Source: CANJDH01 sp031430015
GTDB lineage: Bacteria > Pseudomonadota > Gammaproteobacteria > Burkholderiales > JAEUOS01
Assembly (NCBI GenBank): GCA_031430015.1
Contig: JANPAR010000215.1
Coordinates: 1-20,004 of the forward strand
Length of the DNA stretch: 20,004 bases
Reading direction: 5' to 3'
Position 1 is the first letter of the stretch. Each line of letters starts with the position of its first letter. The notes under the pieces were generated by a model that did no database searches, was not told the origin of the DNA, and worked only from the letters and a program-made list of their open reading frames with translations. The translations under genes and the position numbers were made by a program. Shown here one piece after another: positions 11,966 through 19,371 of this stretch.

Positions 11966-13846
11966 ATGAGCAACAACAACGCCGCCGCCAAACGCAGTGG
12001 CGCCCCCAGCGGTAGCCACTCCAAAGGCCACCCCGCCTCGCAAGGCCAGGCCGGTTCACTCGCCCCGAGTGCGCACGCCGACACCTTCGCGCGCGACCAC
12101 CTGCCGCCCCGCGAGCAATGGCCTGATCTGGTCTTTGATCTGCCCGAGCTGCAATACCCGACGCGCATGAACGCTGCGTTGGAATTGCTCGACAAGACGG
12201 TGGCCGCAGGCCACGGCAAGCGCCCGGTGATCTGGATGCCGGTCGAGGGCAAAGCGGTTTGCGCCACCTATGCGCAGTTGCAAACGCGCGTCAACCAAAT
12301 CGCCCACGTGCTGGTCGATGACTTCGGCCTGGTGCCGGGCAACCGCGTGCTGCTGCGCGGCCCCAACAACGCCATGATGGCCGCCTGCTGGCTCGCCGTC
12401 ATCAAGGCCGGCATGGTGGCAGTGGCGACGATGCCGCTGCTGCGTGCCAAAGAACTCAAACAGATCGTTGACAAGGCCGAGGTGTCGCACGCGCTCTGCG
12501 ATGTCGCGCTGTGGGACGAGCTCGCGCGCGTGACCAACCCCAACGGCGAGCACTACGCGCCCACGCTGCAACGCGTTGGCTACTTCAATGAAGAACACTC
12601 GGGCGGCCTCGAAGAAATGCTCGGCCGCAAACCCGCCACCTTCACCGCCTGCGATACCGCCGCGGATGATGTCGCGCTGATCGCCTTCACCTCGGGCACA
12701 ACCGGGCAGCCCAAAGGCACGATGCACTTTCACCGCGACGTGATCGCCATGTGCGATTGCTTTCCGCGCTCAACCCTGAAGTCCACCCGCGACGACATTT
12801 TTTGCGGCACCCCGCCGCTTGCGTTCACTTTTGGCTTGGGCGGCATGCTTGCGTTTCCGATGCGTGTTGGTGCCTCCACCGTGTTGCATGAAAAGCTCTC
12901 GCCCGAGGTGCTGCTCAAGACCATTGATGATTTCAAGGCGACGATCTGTTTTACCGCGCCGACTTTTTTCCGGCAGATGGCCGGGTTGGTGAGCGCGGGC
13001 AATGCCGTTACGAGCGTCGCCGCAAAACCGGCGGCCCCAGGCAAAACCAGCGGGCTGAAGCCGCCAGCGTATTCACTGCGCTCGCTCAAAAAATGCGTTT
13101 CGGCCGGCGAAGCCCTGCCCGATGCTACGCGCCAGTTGTGGAAAAGCGCCAGCGGCATCGAGATCATTGATGGCCTGGGCTCGACCGAGATGATCCACAT
13201 CTTCATCTCGCACACCCCCGAAGCCGCGCGCCGCGGTGCCAGCGGCCACGCAATTCCCGGCTATCAGGCTTGTGTCGTGAATGAGGCCGGAGAACGGCTT
13301 GTACCAACGGTTTCCAAGCGTTCCGAGGGTCGAGTAGCAGGACGTCTCGCGGTCAAAGGCCCGACCGGCTGCCGCTATCTCGACGACGCGCGTCAGGCGC
13401 AATACGTCATCCAGAGCGGCCCGATGAAAGGCTGGAACGTCACCGGCGACGCCTACGAGATGGACGTGGACGGCTACTTCTTTTATCAGTCGCGCACCGA
13501 CGACATGATTGTTTCGGCGGGCTACAACATCGCCGGACCGGAAGTGGAATCCTGCCTGCTCACCCACGACGCGGTGGCCGAGTGCGGCGTGGTGGGCAAG
13601 GCTGACGAAGCGCGCGGCCAGATCGTTAAAGCCTATGTGGTGTTAAAGCCCGGAGTGATCAAGCCAGGGGGGATCAAGGCCGGCGCGCTCGCTGCGGAAG
13701 GCGGGGCAGCCGCGATGGCAAAGACCCTGCAGGATTTTGTGAAAGCGTCCATCGCCCCCTACAAATACCCGCGCGAAATCGAGTTTGTCGACACACTGCC
13801 GCGCACCGAAACCGGCAAGCTGCAGCGTTTCAAGCTGCGCCAGTAA
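11966..13846 (+). CDS. AMP-binding acyl/aryl-CoA ligase, 2-aminobenzoate-CoA ligase type
   Basis: A 626-aa adenylate-forming enzyme. Motifs in order: LIAFTSGTTGQPKGTMHFHR (ATP loop, about 235-255), IIDGLGSTEMIHIFISH (about 395-410), GDAYEMDVDGYFFYQSRTDD (about 490-510), MIVSAGYNIAGPEVES, and the C-terminal lysine segment RTETGKLQRFKLRQ. The motif set GLGSTEMIHIF with SAGYNIAGPEVE is like benzoate- and 2-aminobenzoate-CoA ligases. It is longer than the usual 530-560 aa. The excess is a Ser/Ala/His/Gly-rich N-terminus (first 40 residues), an Ala/Pro insert near 350-370, and a Gly/Lys-rich insert near 550-585. It follows the acyl-CoA dehydrogenase by 7 bp with GAGGAAATC before the ATG. Likely substrate: an aromatic or similar carboxylate; the precise acid is not determinable. 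Confidence 0.88.
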   Translation: MSNNNAAAKRSGAPSGSHSKGHPASQGQAGSLAPSAHADTFARDHLPPREQWPDLVFDLPELQYPTRMNAALELLDKTVAAGHGKRPVIWMPVEGKAVCATYAQLQTRVNQIAHVLVDDFGLVPGNRVLLRGPNNAMMAACWLAVIKAGMVAVATMPLLRAKELKQIVDKAEVSHALCDVALWDELARVTNPNGEHYAPTLQRVGYFNEEHSGGLEEMLGRKPATFTACDTAADDVALIAFTSGTTGQPKGTMHFHRDVIAMCDCFPRSTLKSTRDDIFCGTPPLAFTFGLGGMLAFPMRVGASTVLHEKLSPEVLLKTIDDFKATICFTAPTFFRQMAGLVSAGNAVTSVAAKPAAPGKTSGLKPPAYSLRSLKKCVSAGEALPDATRQLWKSASGIEIIDGLGSTEMIHIFISHTPEAARRGASGHAIPGYQACVVNEAGERLVPTVSKRSEGRVAGRLAVKGPTGCRYLDDARQAQYVIQSGPMKGWNVTGDAYEMDVDGYFFYQSRTDDMIVSAGYNIAGPEVESCLLTHDAVAECGVVGKADEARGQIVKAYVVLKPGVIKPGGIKAGALAAEGGAAAMAKTLQDFVKASIAPYKYPREIEFVDTLPRTETGKLQRFKLRQ

Positions 13847-13860
13847 TGTATTGACCCGCC

Positions 13861-14601
13861 TTATTTCCCGAAGGCGCCAAACACCTTCTTGACGATGTCG
13901 GTGCCTTTACCCACCGGGTCGGCACGAATCGCTTTCTCTTCATCGGCCATCATCAGGTAGAGGCCATCGAGCGCCTTTTGCGTGACGAAGGTCTCGACCG
14001 ATTTTTGGTCGCCCTTGATGACGCCGAATGACGCGCCCTTGGCGGCAATCTCGTTGTACTTTTGTGCAAGACCAACACGCTCGGTGGCCTTTTTCACCAC
14101 TGGCAAAAACTTGGTGCGCAGCACATCGGCAGTCTTGCCCTTGAAATACTGCGTGCCAGAGTCTTGTCCGCCGGAGATGATGCCCTTGGCGTCCTGCACG
14201 CTCATTGACTTGATGGCGTTGACAAAAATCGGCTTGGCTTCGCCGACCGCGTTTTCGGCGGCGCGGTTCATCGCCATCTGCAATTCTTCGGCCTGCTTGC
14301 GCATACCGATGGCATTCATCACGCTGCGTGCATCTTCGAGGTAGCCGGGCAGCGGAATCTTCACTTTGGCGTTGTTCCAAAAGCCGCCCTCGATGGCGAG
14401 CTTTTCGACCGCCTTCACGGTCGATGAATTGAGCGCCGATTTAAGGCCGGCCACCGCGTCCTGGTTGGTGATGTCGCCCCACGACAAGGCTTGTGCCGCA
14501 CGGCTGGCGAAACCGGTCACGGTGGCGATGGCGGAGAGCGCGCACACGCGGAGCAGTGTGCGGCGGGCGGTAGAATGGTCGAGGGGCATAAGCGTTTTCA
14601 T
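13861..14601 (-). CDS. DUF4197 exported protein
   Basis: A 246-aa protein from ATG 14601. The N-terminus STARRTLLRVCALSAIATVT followed by AAQALSW is a signal peptide with a twin Arg that may suit the Tat pathway. The mature part has the DUF4197 pattern: AVAGLKSALNSSTVKAVEKL, GGFWNNAKVKIPLPGYLEDA, MNRAAENAVGEAKPIF, FKGKTADVLRTKFLPVVKKA, and a C-terminal DIVKKVFGAFG. The family is periplasmic or lipoprotein-like in many Proteobacteria and has no known function. It is convergent with the CoA ligase (14 bp between stops) and divergent from the TlpA-like gene with only 31 bp between starts. The two promoters must therefore reach into each other's coding sequence. Confidence 0.85.
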   Translation of the reverse strand: MKTLMPLDHSTARRTLLRVCALSAIATVTGFASRAAQALSWGDITNQDAVAGLKSALNSSTVKAVEKLAIEGGFWNNAKVKIPLPGYLEDARSVMNAIGMRKQAEELQMAMNRAAENAVGEAKPIFVNAIKSMSVQDAKGIISGGQDSGTQYFKGKTADVLRTKFLPVVKKATERVGLAQKYNEIAAKGASFGVIKGDQKSVETFVTQKALDGLYLMMADEEKAIRADPVGKGTDIVKKVFGAFGK

Positions 14602-14632
14602 GGGGTCACCGTTTTCGGTTTGACAGGCATTG

Positions 14633-15151
14633 ATGAAATTATCCGGCAAGATTGGCAGTGTAATCGTTGGCGTGGGCGCAGCCCTGGCTTGCATCTGGCT
14701 TTATGTTGCCAGCGCACCCAAGCTCGCCCCCGAGGTGAAGTTTGCCACTCTCAAAGGTGAACTCATCGCCACCGCCGACCTGCGCGGCAAGGTCACGCTG
14801 ATCAACTTCTGGGCGACCTCGTGCGCGCCGTGTGTGAAAGAACTGCCCGGCATCGCGGCGGCCTGGAAAAAATATAACGCGCTGGGCTTCGAGACGATTG
14901 CCGTGGCGATGGAGTACGACCCGCCCAACTATGTGAAGAGTTTCACCGAGCGCAACCAGTTGCCATTCAAGGTGGCCCTCGATGCACGCGGCGAGATCGC
15001 CAAAGCCTTCGGCGCGATCAACGGCGATGTGCGCGTGGTGCCGACCAGCTTCGTGATCGACAAGCAGGGGCGCGTGATCAAAAGCTATCTCGGCGAATTG
15101 GATTTTGTGAAGTTTGAGGCGCTGCTGGTGGCGGCGTTGGGAACGAATTAG
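14633..15151 (+). CDS. TlpA-like membrane-anchored thioredoxin-fold protein
   Basis: A 172-aa protein from ATG 14633 (a TTG one codon earlier is also possible). Residues about 7-27 form an uncleaved signal anchor (GSVIVGVGAALACIWLYVAS), placing the domain in the periplasm. The redox motif is INFWATSCAPCVKELPG with Cys64 and Cys67. GFETIAVAMEYDP and the cis-Pro loop VVPTSFVIDKQG complete the TlpA/ResA pattern. Likely role: reduction of disulfides, for example in cytochrome c or copper-centre maturation. Two small membrane-protein genes follow in the same direction, the first 11 bp after this stop. Confidence 0.88.
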   Translation: MKLSGKIGSVIVGVGAALACIWLYVASAPKLAPEVKFATLKGELIATADLRGKVTLINFWATSCAPCVKELPGIAAAWKKYNALGFETIAVAMEYDPPNYVKSFTERNQLPFKVALDARGEIAKAFGAINGDVRVVPTSFVIDKQGRVIKSYLGELDFVKFEALLVAALGTN

Positions 15152-15162
15152 AGGCGTGCTTC

Positions 15163-15348
15163 GTGGACGAATTTGACAGCGACATAGGCACTCAACCCGG
15201 ACGATTTCCTCTGTCGGACGCGATTGATGGCGGCACTGAAGGGCAGCACCGAACTTATTCGCTGATAGAGCGGGTTCTTGCCAGCACCGCCCTCGTCGCA
15301 ATAGCTGTGTTCGCCAGTGTCATGCTATGGAGGTTCTTCACGAGATGA
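15163..15348 (+). CDS. Single-span membrane miniprotein
   Basis: A 61-aa ORF with GTG at 15163 and a modest AGG 9 nt upstream. The acidic N-terminal half (DEFDSDIGTQ) is followed by one hydrophobic span at about 37-58 (VLASTALVAIAVFASVML) and a short basic tail WRFFTR. I do not recognise it. It sits between the TlpA-like gene and another single-span miniprotein, overlapping the latter by 4 bp (ATGA), which supports it being a real gene. Confidence 0.55.
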   Translation: MDEFDSDIGTQPGRFPLSDAIDGGTEGQHRTYSLIERVLASTALVAIAVFASVMLWRFFTR

Positions 15349-15560
15349 CACCTGCCGACCACAAGCCCGTTACGAAGCAATTCCCGGAGCCTGAATCCGA
15401 GCCGCCGCGCTACATGGCCTGGACCGACCGCTGGGACCCGGGCAAATGGGAAATGCCCGAAAACCCGACGCCGCTGCAACGCGTGCTGGCCGGCATTGCG
15501 CTAGTCATCGTTCTGGTGATGACGGTTTACGTACCGCTCAAAATTCTCAACTTCTTTTAG
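15345..15560 (+). CDS. Single-span membrane protein, hypothetical
   Basis: A 71-aa protein starting at ATG 15345, which overlaps the stop of the previous gene. The N-terminal half is polar and Pro/Trp-rich (PPRYMAWTDRWDPGKWEMPE). The C-terminal half is one membrane span (RVLAGIALVIVLVMTVYVPL, about 46-68). The span begins with the same RVLA...AL motif as the preceding miniprotein, hinting at a common origin. Function unknown. Co-transcription with a TlpA-like redox protein suggests an inner-membrane role, perhaps as a small accessory subunit; this is inference. Confidence 0.65.
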   Translation: MTPADHKPVTKQFPEPESEPPRYMAWTDRWDPGKWEMPENPTPLQRVLAGIALVIVLVMTVYVPLKILNFF

Positions 15561-15609
15561 CGCAATGCCGGGCGCAGTTACTCAGGGAATGATTTCCTCA
15601 TGAAGCGGC

Positions 15610-16086
15610 TCAGTTGACCGGCGCGATCCTGATTCCAGGGCACAGCATGCTGGCCGGCATTTCGCCCGCAGCCGAGTAGCAGCGGATCGACCCGCTTAAC
15701 TCCACCAGCCAGACTTCTTTGGCGCCAGCATCGAGATAGGCGCGCACCTTGGCCTGCATCTCCACACCGGTATTGCCGGGCGACAGCACCTCGACGCACA
15801 GATCGGGTGCTTCGGATAGGGTGTCATCGTGCCGGTGCGATTCGTAGAACGCAGTGGAAAACCAGCAGACATCCGGCACGCGCACGCCAATGGCAGTTTG
15901 AATCGCCACCTCGGGCGCGCTGATGCCGTCGGGGCGATGGACCTTGAGTTGATCGATCACGCGGCCCGTCATCAGGCTGTGGCCAAAATTGACTGGCGTC
16001 ATCTCTATCGCTCCGCGCTGATTCAACTCAATCTTGTAAGGCAAATCCTGGAGGGATCGGTCGTTGACGACATCACTCCACTGCAT
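15610..16086 (-). CDS. Uma2-family (DUF820) putative endonuclease
   Basis: A 158-aa protein from ATG 16086, preceded by GGAG at suitable spacing; the frame extends 40 codons further without family similarity. The PD-(D/E)xK-like core is visible as GVRVPDVCWFS, then APDLCVEVLSPGNT, then KVRAYLDAGAKEVWLVEL, the typical Uma2 order with acidic residues and Lys. The start MQWSDVVNDRSLQDLPYKIE also fits. It is somewhat shorter than most Uma2 proteins (about 180-190 aa). The family is very common in cyanobacteria and present in mobile gene pools; its biological role is unclear. It stands alone between the miniproteins and lipA. Confidence 0.82.
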   Translation of the reverse strand: MQWSDVVNDRSLQDLPYKIELNQRGAIEMTPVNFGHSLMTGRVIDQLKVHRPDGISAPEVAIQTAIGVRVPDVCWFSTAFYESHRHDDTLSEAPDLCVEVLSPGNTGVEMQAKVRAYLDAGAKEVWLVELSGSIRCYSAAGEMPASMLCPGIRIAPVN

Positions 16087-16256
16087 ATGCGTCTCCGGTT
16101 GACTGCGGCGGTTCATGATAGCAAAACTTTTCGGATGGAATTTGGCCTGAAAGCTTTGTCTACCAACACTTTCAGAGGCCATGCCTTGCAAACCGGCTTC
16201 CATCAACGGTTTTTTGGCACATCGTCGCTTGAAATAGCCTGCGTGACCTGCGCGTC

Positions 16257-17300
16257 TCAGACGACTCCCGCTTGATGCGCCTGCACATCGGCGTGATAGC
16301 TCGAGCGCACCATCGGCCCGCAGGCGGCGTGCGAGAAACCCATCTTCGCGGCTTCGGCTTCAAACATCTTGAACACGGATGGCTCGACGTAGCGCTTGAC
16401 TGCGAGGTGATGGCCCGACGGTGCAAGGTATTGACCGAGGGTGAGCATGTCGACGTTGTGGGCGCGCAAGTCCCGCATCACTTCCAGAATTTCTTCATCG
16501 CGCTCGCCTAAGCCCAGCATCAGGCCCGACTTGGCCGGCACCTGGGGATGCAGGGCCTTGAAGTCTTTCAGCAGTTTGAGCGAGTGGTGATAGTCGGAAC
16601 CGGGGCGCGCTTCTTTGTAGAGGCGCGGCACTGATTCGAGATTGTGGTTCATCACGTCGGGCGGCGCAGCGACGAGAATTTCCAGCGCACGGTCGAGACG
16701 GCCGCGAAAATCCGGCGTGAGAATTTCAATGCGCGTGGCCGGTGAATGCCCGCGCACGGCGCGGATGCAATCGACAAAATGCTGCGCGCCGCCGTCCTTG
16801 AGATCGTCGCGGTCCACTGAGGTGATGACGACGTATTTGAGCTTGAGTGCGGCGATGGTGCGTGCGAGATTGAGCGGCTCGTCCGTATCGAGCGGATTAG
16901 GCTTGCCGTGGCCCACATCGCAAAACGGGCAGCGCCGCGTGCAGATGTCACCCATGATCATGAACGTCGCCGTGCCCTTGCCGAAACACTCGCCGATATT
17001 CGGGCAAGAGGCTTCTTCGCACACGGTGTGCAGCTTGTGTTCGCGCAGAATCTGTTTGATCTCGCCAAAGCGTGTGGTGGGGGACGCGGCCTTGACGCGG
17101 ATCCAGTCTGGCTTTTTGAGTACGGCGGCGCCGGCGGCGGTTGCGCCAACCGTGGCCGCTCCACCCGCCATCGCGCCAACCGAAGGCACGCCCGCAGGTG
17201 CCCCGCCATCTGCGCCAATAACCTTGACAGGAATGCTGCGCAGCTTTGACTGGCGGGTCTTGGAATCGCCGCGCAGTTTCTCGCCTTGTATCAATGCCAT
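16257..17300 (-). CDS. lipA: Lipoyl synthase LipA
   Basis: A 347-aa radical SAM enzyme that inserts two sulfurs into protein-bound octanoate. The auxiliary cluster motif CEEASCPNIGEC, the radical SAM motif CTRRCPFC and the C-terminal RSSYHADVQAH are all present, as are VVITSVDRDDLKDGGAQHF and DVMNHNLESVPRLY. ATG 17300 is preceded by GGAAGGGCGG. The upstream open frame (104 more codons) lies in the methyltransferase gene and is rejected. An Ala/Gly/Val-rich insert (GAPAGVPSVGAMAGGAATVG and on, about residues 35-65) precedes the usual KPDWIRVKA and lengthens the protein by about 25-30 aa. Last gene of the aminotransferase-DUF493-lipB-fkbM-lipA operon. Confidence 0.96.
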   Translation of the reverse strand: MALIQGEKLRGDSKTRQSKLRSIPVKVIGADGGAPAGVPSVGAMAGGAATVGATAAGAAVLKKPDWIRVKAASPTTRFGEIKQILREHKLHTVCEEASCPNIGECFGKGTATFMIMGDICTRRCPFCDVGHGKPNPLDTDEPLNLARTIAALKLKYVVITSVDRDDLKDGGAQHFVDCIRAVRGHSPATRIEILTPDFRGRLDRALEILVAAPPDVMNHNLESVPRLYKEARPGSDYHHSLKLLKDFKALHPQVPAKSGLMLGLGERDEEILEVMRDLRAHNVDMLTLGQYLAPSGHHLAVKRYVEPSVFKMFEAEAAKMGFSHAACGPMVRSSYHADVQAHQAGVV

Positions 17301-17304
17301 GTAT

Positions 17305-18150
17305 TCATCCGCCCTTCCCGCTCTCGTGCTGCTTCTGTGGTGGCGACTTCGCAGCTGCATCCGGCCACTCAGCCATGCCAAGTATGCGCCGCAGCGCACG
17401 CTTGAGACGATGACGCCGGTATTTTGCAAGATTGCGTCCGAGGTAAGGCAATGCTGCACGCGCAGCGTTGATGTCATAGCTGGTGTGCACACCAGCATAC
17501 AGCGCGTCGGCCGCATACTGCGAGTAAGAGGTGAAGCCGGCCTGGGTGAAGCCCGCGTCACGCAGCAGCACATCAATCGCGGGGAACAGCGCCTGCCCAC
17601 GATAGATTTCAAAAAATTCCGCTTCGAGGTGAATGAACTTCACGCGCGCAAGCAACTTGCCCAACCCGCGCAGCACCATCAGCTCGGCGCCCTGCACGTC
17701 CATCCACAGCACATCGATATCCGTGATGCCGCGCGCCGTGCAAAATTCGTCCAGGCGAATCGTCTCGACTTCGACGCGATCCTGCACGTAGCGCTCTTCC
17801 GGGTAGGCGCCGGTGGCCTCGAACAAGGACGACGCGCCGGGGTTGCCACCGGCAATACCGGTTTGCGTCTGCTCCGGGTTGGTCGGAAAAAAGGCCAGCC
17901 GCCCGTTTTCATCCGACACCGCTTTTTCGGTCAGCACCACACGCGGCTCACCGGCCATCACGGCGCGGCACTGCGGCAGCGTGGCCGGGTTGCACTCGAA
18001 CGCATAGACTGTCGCGGCAGGATAGGCGCGCGCAAAGTCGGCGCTCTCGTTGCAATCGCGTGCGCCGACATCGAACACTACACGCACCGCCGCCGGGTCG
18101 AGCGCACGGTCGAGCGCTTCCTTGCAGCGCAGCCAGACTTTTTGCGGCAT
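17305..18150 (-). CDS. FkbM-family SAM-dependent methyltransferase
   Basis: A 281-aa protein from ATG 18150, which has GAGGGAG 8 nt upstream. A start at 18195 would overlap lipB by 32 bp and is less likely. SAM-binding motif I is VVFDVGARDCNES, followed by VYAFECNPATLPQC (acidic end of strand 2). The FkbM signature is VLWMDVQGAELMVLRGLG. The C-terminus is Lys/Arg-rich. FkbM enzymes methylate sugar hydroxyls or other small molecules in surface polysaccharide and antibiotic synthesis; the substrate here is unknown. It is wedged between lipB and lipA, 13 bp after lipB and 4 bp before lipA, so it is co-expressed with lipoate synthesis. That position is unusual. Confidence 0.88.
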   Translation of the reverse strand: MPQKVWLRCKEALDRALDPAAVRVVFDVGARDCNESADFARAYPAATVYAFECNPATLPQCRAVMAGEPRVVLTEKAVSDENGRLAFFPTNPEQTQTGIAGGNPGASSLFEATGAYPEERYVQDRVEVETIRLDEFCTARGITDIDVLWMDVQGAELMVLRGLGKLLARVKFIHLEAEFFEIYRGQALFPAIDVLLRDAGFTQAGFTSYSQYAADALYAGVHTSYDINAARAALPYLGRNLAKYRRHRLKRALRRILGMAEWPDAAAKSPPQKQHESGKGG

Positions 18151-18163
18151 CAACCCGGCTCCC

Positions 18164-18961
18164 TCACACACTTGCTGCCGGCGCATGGGCGGCATGCGCT
18201 ACAGCAGGTACAGAAGCGCTTGCCGCTCGAGCCGTGGCCGCACCCAAACATGCGGCGAGCACCTTCGTCAGTTGCGCCGCCACCCTATGACCGGCGCCGT
18301 CACAGGTGGCCCGCACATCAAACGCAGCCAGGCTGGTGACCCGCAAGCCTTGATAGCCACAGGGGTTGATGCCAGCAAAGGGCGCAAGGTCCATGTCCAC
18401 ATTGAGGCTCAGACCGTGATAGCAGCAACCCTGCTTGACCTTGAGGCCGAGCGCAGCAATCTTGGCGCCGCCCAGATAGACGCCGGGCATGCCGCTCTGC
18501 CGCTCCCCCTGCACGCCGTACTGCGCGAGTGTGGCGATCACGGCATCCTCAATCAGGCGCACCAGCTCGCGCACCTTGAGGCCGCGGCGCTTGAGATCAA
18601 GCAGCAAATAGGCAATCACCTGCCCCGGCCCGTGATAGGTCACCTGGCCGCCGCGGTCGCTTTGCACCACCTCGATGCCGTGCACGTCGAGTACATGCTC
18701 GCGCTTGCCGGCGAGGCCGAGGGTGTACACCGGCGGGTGCTCGGTGAGCCAAAGTTCGTCGGCGGTTGCGTCATCGCGGTTTGCGGTAAAGGCACGCATC
18801 GCGGCCAGCGTTTCGGCATAGGGCATCACGCCAAGATGCTTGACCACCAAGGGCTGTGGGCCGATGGTAATCGTAGATCCGCCTGCACCAAGGGTTTTCG
18901 CGGCAGGCCTTACTGCATTTTGCGCAATCACAGCTGGCGACGCGGCTGAAACAAGGCTCAT
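18164..18961 (-). CDS. lipB: Octanoyltransferase LipB
   Basis: A 265-aa enzyme that moves octanoate from acyl carrier protein to lipoate-dependent enzymes. Core motifs: ELWLTEHPPVYTLGLAGK, SDRGGQVTYHGPGQVIAYLL, GGAKIAALGLKVKQGCCYHG (Lys of the active site) and LAPFAGINPCGYQGLRVTS (catalytic Cys). The start may be ATG 18961, where TGATG overlaps the DUF493 stop by 1 bp, or GTG 18964 with a 4-bp overlap. An extra N-terminal 35 residues (AASPAVIAQNAVRPAAKTLG) and an Ala-rich C-terminal tail (VPAVAHAAHAPAASV) make it longer than the usual 210-230 aa. Confidence 0.95.
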   Translation of the reverse strand: MSLVSAASPAVIAQNAVRPAAKTLGAGGSTITIGPQPLVVKHLGVMPYAETLAAMRAFTANRDDATADELWLTEHPPVYTLGLAGKREHVLDVHGIEVVQSDRGGQVTYHGPGQVIAYLLLDLKRRGLKVRELVRLIEDAVIATLAQYGVQGERQSGMPGVYLGGAKIAALGLKVKQGCCYHGLSLNVDMDLAPFAGINPCGYQGLRVTSLAAFDVRATCDGAGHRVAAQLTKVLAACLGAATARAASASVPAVAHAAHAPAASV

Positions 18962-19254
18962 CACAGCGCCATGTTCACCATCGGGTGCTCCGACAGTTCG
19001 GTGTAGATCGCGTCAAGCTGCTCGCGCGAGGTGGCGCGGATGGTAAACGTGAGGCTCAGGTATTTGCCTTCGCGCGAGGGGCGCATGCCGACCGTGGTCT
19101 CGTCGAAATCGGGCGCGTGGCGCTTGACCAGCGCGAGAATGGCCTGCGCGAACCCGGCCTGGGTCTTGCCCATCACCTTGATCGGGAAGTCGCAGGGGTA
19201 TTCGATCAGCGACGCGGTGAGCTCGCCTTGCGGCGGGGGAGCGGATTCAGTCAT
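18961..19254 (-). CDS. DUF493 (YbeD-like) small protein
   Basis: A 97-aa protein with the DUF493 pattern: LIEYPCDFPIKVMGKTQAGF, then AILALVKRHAPDFD, SREGKYLSLTFTIRATSREQ, and DAIYTELSEHPMVNMAL. It has a ferredoxin/ACT-like fold and is commonly encoded just before lipB, as here (the stop overlaps the lipB start). A regulatory role in lipoate metabolism has been proposed from this linkage and is unproven. No strong Shine-Dalgarno precedes ATG 19254; the 106-bp gap to the upstream gene carries a 13-bp tandem repeat. Confidence 0.92.
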   Translation of the reverse strand: MTESAPPPQGELTASLIEYPCDFPIKVMGKTQAGFAQAILALVKRHAPDFDETTVGMRPSREGKYLSLTFTIRATSREQLDAIYTELSEHPMVNMAL

Positions 19255-19293
19255 CGTGCGAGGGATTCATTTGCGCATGCGCCGGCTGATGAA

Positions 19294-19371
19294 GACTACT
19301 GCGGGTGACTGCTGCGGGTGACTACTGCGGGTAACTACTGCGGGTAACTACTGCGGGTGCCTACTGCGGCG
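19294..19371. repeat. 13-bp tandem repeat, six units, at the 3' end of the aminotransferase gene
   Basis: Units GACTACTGCGGGT, with small changes, run at 19294, 19307, 19320, 19333, 19346 and 19359. Units 4 and 5 are identical (AACTACTGCGGGT) and unit 6 is the most diverged. The gene's stop (TAG, 19361-19363) lies in unit 6, so the array appears to have grown out of the end of the coding sequence into the gap before DUF493. Confidence 0.9.

Noticed and set aside
16642..18339. A 565-aa plus-strand open frame
   Set aside because: It is antisense to lipA and the FkbM methyltransferase, both with clear motifs. It has no family signature and is a GC-rich shadow frame.
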